NCBI GenBank assembly: GCA_045576655.1
Contig: JAZNGW010000028.1
Location: 43,267-107,266, forward strand
Length of the DNA: 64,000 bases
Reading direction: 5' to 3'
DNA from: RGIG8745 sp045576655
GTDB lineage: Bacteria > Bacteroidota > Bacteroidia > Bacteroidales > Bacteroidaceae
Each line of letters begins with the position of its first letter. Within the stretch, counting starts at the first letter, position 1. A model generated the notes under the pieces. That model saw nothing but the letters and a program-made list of their open reading frames with translations, made no database searches and was not told where the DNA came from. Of the stretch, positions 19,401 to 26,400 are shown in pieces. The position numbers and the translations under genes were made by a program.

Positions 19401-21126
19401 CGACCCACGCACCAGTCTGAGCAGCGGAAGAACCCTCCTGAATGTTTTGGGCGGCAGCCTTGAGCACATAGACACCGAGTCCGAGACCATTCACCTTCTG
19501 CATCACGCTGCCATCGCCTACCTTACCGCCAGCACTGGTCCACTTCTCTACGTATGTGTTGCCATGTTTCAGAGAGAAGGCAGTGTTAGACTGGGCAGCC
19601 ATGCCCGTCTGCGTCCATCCCTCAAAACTGTTCTCAAAACTGTTGTTCACAATCAGGTGGCTCATATCCACCGGATTGTCCACCGAAGCCGATGTCCAGC
19701 GGTACTTCTCGATAGCAGAGAGCAGGTCGCTGTTAGCCATGATGACATCCGACTGACTTGCCGACTCATCGGCATACACAGCCTTAGCCGCATCGAGAGC
19801 AACCTTAAGGTCGGCAGCACCCTTGCCGCTACCGTCGCCATAGAGAGCCTCAGCCTCGTCGATGGCATTCTTCAGTCCGTCCTTCACCGAAGCATCGCCA
19901 ATGCCCTTGTAGACTATCACGAAGCGCTGCCAGTTCAACCACTGCTCAGTGCTTGTCATCTTAGCGCTCACCGTAAGTTTTCCGTCCGAACCGACCTTCA
20001 CATCGTCAGTCCACACAAGACTTCCGTCATGAGCCAGCGCCTGGCCGCACGACTGCATGCCGTTAGGAAGGAACTTTCCGTTAGAGGCAATCCAGTTGTT
20101 GCCCTGGTCATTGCCCACAGCATACTCCAACGCACCTATAGCCACAGCACTCGCGCTTGCCGAAGTCTCACCCGAAGCAGTAACCTTCGGAGCAGTGCCA
20201 CTGCCGTCCTCACGATAGAGAGCCTGCCAGCCCACAGAGTAAGAACCCTGAGGCACAGTCTGAGTCTGGCTCAAAGTGAAAGCAGAATGATACACCTCAA
20301 ACTCGCCCCATCCGAAAGTGGCGTTGCTCGTAGCCCAGTTAGCCAAGTCGCCCTTGCCCACCATGTCGGCATCGTCGAAAAGGAACGACACGTCGACAGG
20401 CTCAGCCACATCGGCATACACTGCCCAGAAGAGCGTGCGTGCAGCATCGATCACCTGCGAGGCCGTAGCGTCAGCATTGTCATAGACCGCCTTGGCGTCA
20501 GCAATGTACTTGGCATACACATCAGCCTTTCCGGCATCAGCCACTGCTTTGTACACGCCATACATCTGGCGCTTCACCTTATATGCCATGTAGCGGCCGT
20601 TGGTCACGTTCTCCTCCTTGATGAAAGCCCACTTCGTATGGCCATCACCCCCAACGAGAGTCACATGCCCGCCGAAGTCCCAGGTCACGTCAAGGTCCTT
20701 CCCCCACTTGGTATTGTTGAGAGTATAGACATTGCTCCCCTCTGCCGTCTCCGTGTAAGCAAAATACGGGTTAGCATTCTGGTCGCAATACACATCGTCG
20801 GCATTCAGACTTGGGCATGAAAGAAAGAGCGTGTTATACGTCTTCATTCTAACTCTCACGTTTCCGCCCGAAACAAAAGCATAGCAGCGCTGAGGGTCTG
20901 ACGCCGTAGCGTCGCCGTTGGTTAGTCGGGTAGCACAAGCGTTTGTGCCCCATGTCATACCGTTGATAAGGAAGGCGTCAGCCTCCACATTATAGAAATA
21001 CACCACGTCCGACGATTTCAGTCCGTCGAGGCTCTCGGCAGGAACCTGAGGTTCCGTCCATGCCTGAGCCACGGCCGTCATAACCAAAGTGCCCCATAGA
21101 GCCATGGCAAAATAGATACGTTTCAT
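16459..21126 (-). CDS. Giant secreted modular protein with HExxH metallopeptidase-like module (paralogue 3)
   Basis: About 1555 residues from ATG 21126, chosen because it starts a signal peptide (MKRIYFAMALWGTLVMTAVAQ); tandem ATGs at 21129 and 21156 are alternatives. Same modular order as the 11504-16063 protein: N-terminal beta module, galactose-binding-like modules around 250-430 and 510-660, helical linkers, Fn3-like domain, then a putative zinc-peptidase domain. This carries HEMNHGIGGGT (HExxH at about 940-944) and downstream YPHNGAHLEPG, which matches NGAH of the paralogue. A ricin-like beta region (EQDDNAKYYIKSES), a further binding-like module and the tail YNLHGQKVG...VYIVNKKKVLVQ follow. 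It has its own promoter and terminator. The target may be glycoprotein; this is inferred from the fucosidase neighbours. Confidence 0.85.
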   Translation of the reverse strand: MKRIYFAMALWGTLVMTAVAQAWTEPQVPAESLDGLKSSDVVYFYNVEADAFLINGMTWGTNACATRLTNGDATASDPQRCYAFVSGGNVRVRMKTYNTLFLSCPSLNADDVYCDQNANPYFAYTETAEGSNVYTLNNTKWGKDLDVTWDFGGHVTLVGGDGHTKWAFIKEENVTNGRYMAYKVKRQMYGVYKAVADAGKADVYAKYIADAKAVYDNADATASQVIDAARTLFWAVYADVAEPVDVSFLFDDADMVGKGDLANWATSNATFGWGEFEVYHSAFTLSQTQTVPQGSYSVGWQALYREDGSGTAPKVTASGETSASASAVAIGALEYAVGNDQGNNWIASNGKFLPNGMQSCGQALAHDGSLVWTDDVKVGSDGKLTVSAKMTSTEQWLNWQRFVIVYKGIGDASVKDGLKNAIDEAEALYGDGSGKGAADLKVALDAAKAVYADESASQSDVIMANSDLLSAIEKYRWTSASVDNPVDMSHLIVNNSFENSFEGWTQTGMAAQSNTAFSLKHGNTYVEKWTSAGGKVGDGSVMQKVNGLGLGVYVLKAAAQNIQEGSSAAQTGAWVVANNSKTEVVGKDEYSVTFVNIENEATVGFLAEGATGNWISVDNFRLYYAGGEFADFKKELEGYIETAKPYIGEKMHNAVLDNLKACIAAAEAELQKDNADGYTAVSTPLREAVEQAKASIKAYADLTAAIAKAEVAYGDGVMKGAEKFLAVINGAKAVNDNLDATFEEMAAEIVKLEKAEFEYNLTNPTGAVPTVVTDKRYVRGAIAAFGRMTVSGVTSSEILEQGFCWSTEPDPTVLDNRTTKYLENNGRMYWMDMQPATVYYMRAYAITKGYAVGYGDVIKMSTLPQGRVTYWYNNGGDAAHNDRINTALTVATTYWSNYTSIRGFNVSCTFSPGTPTADCGYGGGMRIGTNMGQRAGTCMHEMNHGIGGGTLEIWGGWVVSPLRETVNGYWAGDRANEAVRFWENNDNLVITGAYDGGHWGVINKGETYSQDNIFHNKYPHNGAHLEPGAWAGPQNWNDTEVFYIGNSLINQGFCEDGLIPVNFYSGAFCLPAYVFEQDDNAKYYIKSESADRGLATSYLVEQKNGIVKWMDMAGSDVTLNDSAAWYVSFTPDNQYYQFRNAATGRYLTFTANGANGIRTAVKSTPAANEDFHLMKGRQDVALGSFKTRGYWIIHPEAKSNPATFTATANGGVAANTLDLYNSATAQRWIFLQADEIEQFETGLKDKALAELDEMISNVRRLKLTSHTEDVPGADAALDDDIATVESLAADAATANEVTALIEQVRTAGMNFLGKATPTSMYRPFNITFLVKNAAIDDNSGWSTKPTFGNSCLEYFQSSFDFNQTITGLPAGTYQLRAKAFQRPGAYDAVYDSYTGGTDNVNTVLYAGASTVKVKNIAAGARRTRLHADDVEVGTSTRYIPNTMASAEAYLKLSTYENEVATRLDDEGASLKIGIKCPSAGTNYWSVFDNFRLYYYGTISPETVTAIDKVEADETVGEDSDKPVEVYNLHGQKVGNTLEGLPRGVYIVNKKKVLVQ

Positions 21127-21171
21127 CATTTTTACTTTAAGGTGTTTATAATACAACTAGTTAACAAACAA

Positions 21172-21203
21172 CAAAAATAGGGAGTTTTTAGCAAAAAGGC
21201 AAA
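21172..21203 (-). promoter_or_regulatory. Bacteroidetes-type promoter for the 16459-21126 gene
   Basis: Minus strand: TTTG (21200-21203), 20 bp, TATTTTTG (21172-21179). The predicted leader is about 40 nt. Confidence 0.75.
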
Positions 21204-21257
21204 CATTTATTCCCCAAAGCCCCATCAGCCTTTTCGTCTCTCCCCCAACCCTCCTCA

Positions 21258-21346
21258 AAACTCTAAACTTAGACTGAGTTTACACAAACTTAGGCTAAAA
21301 ACAAGCAGACTCAGACTAAGTCCGTATAAACTTAGTCTGAGTCTGG
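21258..21346. repeat. 21-nt period repeat, copy 1, with terminator stem
   Basis: Four units of about 21 nt built on AAACTTAGTCTGAGTTTAYA, the third in inverted sense. 21306-21321 and 21330-21345 form a perfect 16-bp stem with an 8-nt loop. On the minus strand this is followed by CTTGTTTTTAG, so it should work as the intrinsic terminator of the operon ending with the GH97 gene, whose stop lies 29 bp away. Related copies are at 30687-30768 and 39836-39921. Confidence 0.85.
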
Positions 21347-21374
21347 AGTTTTCATGGAGGTATGCATGTGTGCT

Positions 21375-23183
21375 TTATGGGGTGATGACGAAGACGAAGC
21401 CGCCGCGTGGCTGGCACTTCACTTCGCTTGGCAATGATGTGACCGTCTGTATGTCCCATTTGTCGCCGTCGAGGAAGAGCTGCGCTTTGCTGTACTGCCC
21501 TATTATCTGGGTGAGGGGGACAGGGATGGTCTTTGTCTCGTCCGTGCCGTTGATGCCTGCCACGTACCATGTATTGCCTGAGCGGCGCGCCATGACGGCG
21601 CTTTCGCCTGGATAGCCGGACACGAAGCGTGTTTCGTCCCACACGGATGGCAAGTTGCCCAGAAAATCCTTCACCTCCTTAGGCTGCGCAAGGAAACTCT
21701 CCGGACGGTCGGCAAGATGCTGGAGTCCGGATTCGTAGAGGACGGTGAGCGCCAGTTCGTGAGCATGAGTGGTGATGTGCGGATGCTGCGAGTCGGAAAA
21801 GGCGCACGGAGTGTAGTCCATCGGACCTATGACATTGCGAGTGAATGGCAGTGTGGCGTTGTGGCAAGCGGCCTTATTAGTAAAAGTAGGCACGTTGTTG
21901 TACCACTCGGCTCCGTAGACTGCTTCAGTAGTCAGCATGTGAGGATAGGTGCGCTGCCAACCTCGCGGAGTGGTGGCACCGTGGAAGTTGATAAGAAGAT
22001 GATGACGGGCGGCGCATTCCATCAGTTCGTGATAATACTCTATCTCACGCTGGGCATCGCCACCGAAGAAGTCGACCTTGACGCCTGCTACTCCTATCGA
22101 CTGACACCATGCGAATTCGCGTTCGCGGTCCTCGGGCTTGTTCAGTCGGAACTTAGGTCCTGGAGCGCCATTGACCCAGCCAGTAGAGGAGTTGTACCAT
22201 ATCATCGGCTTCACGCCTTTCGACTTGGCGTAGCCGACAGCATCCTCAATGGTCTTGCCGTCCTTCATCTCGTCCCATTCGGCATCGATAAGGACATAAG
22301 GGAGACGGAGCTCGGCTGCCATATCGACATACTTACGGATGATATTGTAGTCGTTGCTGCCGTGGTTGTGCGCCCAATAAATCCAAGAAACCACTCCTGG
22401 CTCAATCCATTCGGTATCGGTGAGGCGGCAGGGGGCTGAGAGGTCGTTGACGAGTGTCGACTCGACGAGGTCGGCAAGTTCGCCGACGATGGCCACACGC
22501 CAAGGGGTATGCCAGTTGTCAATCGGCTTGACTTCATTAGGAGCCGGCACAACTCTGTATGTCTCCACATCGGTGTCGTTGCGCAGACTTGAAGCGCTCT
22601 GGTTGCGTTCGAGTCCTGCCTCCGAAATCAATGCGAACACTCCCTTCTGAGGTTCCAGCAAAGCGGGATAGCACCAATGGCGGTTCTTGCTCTCGCCCGT
22701 AGTCGCCTTTGGGAAGAAATCCTCATAGCTCAAGTGCCACGGATGCATCCATCGCGTTGTGCCTTCTGGAATTCTGTAAGAGGTGACTTCCTGCGGAATG
22801 CTACCTCCGTTCAGTCCTTTAAGTTCGTATCTGAAAGCCACTCCGTCGTTATAGAGTCGCCAAACAAGAGCGGTTTTCTCGTCGAGAGCCACCCTGTATT
22901 CGTTAGCCTCGTTTGTGCAATGGAGGCGCTTGCCCGAAAGCATAGTGTAGTCTTCGTTGATATGGCGCGAGAAGGCGATGGTTTTCTTTGCGTCCGCTTT
23001 CACTCCCTCAAAGCCTTCGGCCTTGATGTTCAGCACGGGATTGCCCTGGTAGTTCACAACATAAGCCTCGCCATTGCGGACAAGGGAGAGGTTACCATTG
23101 GGCGACACCACCTTTTGCGATGAGCAAGACAGCAAAGCCATCAGTGCGCAGAGGCAAAAAAGCATGTAGTTGGTTCTTTTCAT
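21375..23183 (-). CDS. GH97 glycoside hydrolase, retaining type (probable alpha-galactosidase), lipoprotein
   Basis: 602 residues, the usual GH97 length. The N-terminus MKRTNYMLFCLCALMALLSCSS has a lipobox with Cys20, so a lipoprotein is predicted. An N-terminal beta-sandwich (about 25-270) precedes a (beta/alpha)8 barrel starting at VVSWIYWAHNHGSNDY, with IDAEWDEM and GVAGVKVDFFGGDAQ, and then a C-terminal beta domain. In the retaining GH97 subgroup an Asp nucleophile sits in KVDFF (D371 here), where inverting alpha-glucosidases such as SusB lack it. This predicts alpha-galactosidase-like activity, but substrate is inferred. It follows the GH31-like remnant and is the last gene of the GH29-GH141-GH97 unit, followed by a strong hairpin at 21306-21345. 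Confidence 0.88.
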   Translation of the reverse strand: MKRTNYMLFCLCALMALLSCSSQKVVSPNGNLSLVRNGEAYVVNYQGNPVLNIKAEGFEGVKADAKKTIAFSRHINEDYTMLSGKRLHCTNEANEYRVALDEKTALVWRLYNDGVAFRYELKGLNGGSIPQEVTSYRIPEGTTRWMHPWHLSYEDFFPKATTGESKNRHWCYPALLEPQKGVFALISEAGLERNQSASSLRNDTDVETYRVVPAPNEVKPIDNWHTPWRVAIVGELADLVESTLVNDLSAPCRLTDTEWIEPGVVSWIYWAHNHGSNDYNIIRKYVDMAAELRLPYVLIDAEWDEMKDGKTIEDAVGYAKSKGVKPMIWYNSSTGWVNGAPGPKFRLNKPEDREREFAWCQSIGVAGVKVDFFGGDAQREIEYYHELMECAARHHLLINFHGATTPRGWQRTYPHMLTTEAVYGAEWYNNVPTFTNKAACHNATLPFTRNVIGPMDYTPCAFSDSQHPHITTHAHELALTVLYESGLQHLADRPESFLAQPKEVKDFLGNLPSVWDETRFVSGYPGESAVMARRSGNTWYVAGINGTDETKTIPVPLTQIIGQYSKAQLFLDGDKWDIQTVTSLPSEVKCQPRGGFVFVITP

Positions 23184-23211
23184 TAGTCGTTTATCGTTTT
23201 TAGGATTTATT

Positions 23212-23476
23212 CTACATTTTCACATTAACGCGCTCGCCGCTATAGTCGATAGTCTTCACGCTGCTTTCTTGTCACCTTAACCTCTTGGGGTTCGTAGATG
23301 CACACGCCTGTTCCGTTGCCCTTAGGGTCTGTTGCACCTTGCGGAGTCCATTGCACTCTAACTATCGACGGAGTAACAAAGGTTAGCCTGGGATGCTCGC
23401 TCGCCCTGCCACAAACCGACATGGCAAGAACGAGCGCCACGAATGTAATCCTCTTTATCTGATTAAAGCAGAGCAT
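23212..23476 (-). pseudogene. Remnant of a GH31-like gene, internal deletion
   Basis: An ORF from ATG 23476 encodes a signal peptide and an N-terminal segment, HPRLTFVTPSIVRVQWTPQG, then NGTGVCIYEPQEVKV, which resembles the N-terminal beta-domain of GH31 enzymes. After 78 residues it stops at 23240. In the +1 frame, 23212-23259 reads VKTIDYSGERVNVKM then stop, a plausible C-terminal strand of the same kind of enzyme. The simplest reading is that some 2 kb were deleted, joining the two ends out of frame near 23260. Its ATG overlaps the stop of the GH141 gene (TAATG), showing it was an operon member. A genuine 78-residue exported peptide is possible but less likely. The GH31 identity itself is uncertain. 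Confidence 0.6.
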
Positions 23477-26400
23477 TATTTTATCAGAATAACTTTTCCA
23501 TTTATGATGTTAAATCCCTTTTCTTTCCTGTTCAATTTGCGACCCTGCAAATCATAGATAGCATTGTCACTCTCGGTGCTCTGTTCCTTGATAGTAACAT
23601 TGTCTATACCAACTTCTTCATCGCAAGGACCAACGTAATGAAGGCGAATGTTATCGTACTTGAAATTGTTGCTCTTGTAGTTCTGCAAGCGTACGCCAAT
23701 AGTGAGATTGCCATCCTCAGCCATAACTAAGTCAAGGGATGTGTCGGCATTGCCTTGGTGCTTCAAGTCGACGCTTTGGTTGTTTGCGAAAAGGTATGCG
23801 CCTTCTGCAGGGCATAGACTGTAAAGGGTCAGACGATACTTACCCTTTGGCAAGCCTTTCACGGTCTGACTGATTGATCGGTTGCTCAAGTTGCCGCTGC
23901 TCTGCCAGTTGTTCATATAGGCGTAGTACTCACATCCTGGGAGATAACCTTGATGCTCAACCATACCTTCACCTTCGACAATCCATCCTATAGGGTGGCG
24001 ACTTTCGTCGTAACGGCCGAAACTTGGGTTAGTGATGAGCGGAGTTATGTCGAGCGGATTCTCCTCGGTTGCCTGCGCCCAGTTGCTGAACTGCTGGAGA
24101 TATTTGACGCGCGGAATGGCATAAATGTCGAAATAGGACACATTGGCATCGCGCTTATCGGCAGCAAACTCTGCTCCGTCCTCGAACGCTCCGTGTACCC
24201 AAGGGCCGAGGTAAGCGCCTGTAGTTTTATTCTTCAGCGCCCAACCCTTTTCACTGTAAAGTTCAGGGTAGATCATGGCGATGCTGCGATTGCCGTCCAT
24301 GCCGTATGAATCGCCCTGCTTATGCACGTCAGAATAGGTTTGCCACAAAGCATGGTTCCATCCCTCCGTACGGAAATGACGGTTGAGGTCGGCGAGCGGA
24401 GTGATGATTATTTTCAAGTCGTCGGTAGCATCAAAAGCGTCGAAGGCGAAAACGCCTGAGATATTTGTGTTAGGGTCGACGCCGCTGGCGTAATACATAG
24501 CATAGGTGTTGCCCCAGTTCTTGTCACCAACGGTATTGAGCGCAGCAACGGTCATTCCTGATTCGGCATCGAGGATGGCGAAGTAACTATTGGCGCAGTC
24601 TATTCCGCTGAAAGTATCGACTAATGTCCATCCTGCTTCGAGCAATTTCTCACCTACAGTTTTCTCCTCCTCTTCTTCCTCTTCCGTCAGTTCTTCTGTG
24701 ATAACGAATGTCTGCTCGGCAGCGAAAGCCGAACCAGCATAGCCTGCATCGACAGCCTGCACGCTCCATGCGTAGTTGCCTCGAGGCAAGCGGCGGAGTG
24801 TCCACCCGAGATTGAGCCATGCGTTACCCATAGAGGTGACGCGTCGCGCACCTGTTGCGATATCCGAATTAGGGAACATAAGGTACTGCCCAGTGTCAAG
24901 ATTGCGCAGATAGTAATTGTAGGAAAGGCTCTTGACTGGTGTTTCCGCATCGGAACCGCTGTTCCACTTCAGCACCACACTGTTGCCAACAACCTCGGCA
25001 GAGAGATCTGTAGGAGGAAGCGGAGCGGTATTCGTGCGCTCAGTCTTATTCTTGCAGAGTACAGCCAATCGGCGGTCAACATTGTAGCCGTGGAATCCCA
25101 TGGCTCCGTTAGCGTTACCGCAGATAAGGATGTCGTTGCGTCCCTCACCAGTGAAGTCGGCCAGTTCGAGCGACGACTCACTGACGCCTGGCAAATCGAC
25201 ATCACTCTTTGTGAAGCGACCTGTTCCGTCGTTAAGGAACACGTCCACTTGTGCTATGTTGCCTTGCGACATGTTCCAACCAGCTATAATCAGATCGGAA
25301 TGTCCGTCGTTATTCCAATCGCAGAAGCGTATAGGATGCGACACATTGTCTTGCATATATTCGCTAAACTCCTGAGCCAGAGAGAAAGTACCGTCTCCTT
25401 TGTTCAGGTAAAGCGACACAGTCTTACCGCCCTCGGCAGCTGTAGTCGACCAAATTTCGCCGACAAGTTCACCGCCTATAGCCACATCAAGCCATCCGTC
25501 GCCGTTGACATCGGCATAGGCCATGCCGCCTCGAGTACCCTTTTCCTTAAAGCCCGCGCTCTTCTCTGTGAACACACCAGTTCCGTCGTTATAGTGGACA
25601 CGGGTATATACGCCACCACTCTTGTCTGAGAGCAGACAGAGATCCACGCTCTGGCTGTTGTCAAAGTCGGCATACATGATAGTAGGTTCATTGAATCCAC
25701 CAGGCAAAGTAAGTTTGGATTTCTTGTCATAGCCATCGCGTGCAGTTTTCTGAGTATAGAACGTATTGCGCGAACCATTGCCTATGAAGAAATAGTCAGG
25801 AAGCGCATCGTTGTTGATGTCGGCAATACCACATGCTGGAGCTACGGACGATCCGTCCGACAAGTCCTCTGCCACAAGTTTGCCGCTTCCGTCGTTCATG
25901 AGCACTGCATTGTAAGCGTCCCAGAAGTCAAAACCCGACTGAACGAGGTCGATGTGTCCGTCGCCATTTAGATCACCAGCAGCAAGATTGCACAATGTGG
26001 CGTTAGTAATGGTCTGTGTAGCCACAAAACCATAGTTGCCTGTATTGATGCGCACACCACCCACTCGTGTCTGATTGCCCTCACCACCGCTGTATACAAT
26101 ATCGCGGAGGTTATCGTTGTTGAGGTCGACAGCCACAGCATCACCAAGTTTAAATCCGTCGTTCTGCGAAATGTAGTCTATCTGGTCGCGATCAGCATTA
26201 ACCTTGTCGCCAATGGAGTCGACAGGCGCATAAGTCGGCACCGTAACCTTATTGACTATTTCCTTATACGCTTCTTCCAAACCAGCTTGCTCTCTAATAG
26301 CGTCACTTACGTTCGCGCCATTGTTTCCCCAATTATTGTGACCGCCGTTCTTGTTCTTCGAAATATTGCCCAGACACCAGTTGTCAGCCACAGTGTAATA

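Noticed and set aside
18487..20820. 777-residue plus-strand ORF
   Set aside because: It is antisense to the 16459-21126 gene; its length comes from few complementary stop codons in that repeat-rich gene.
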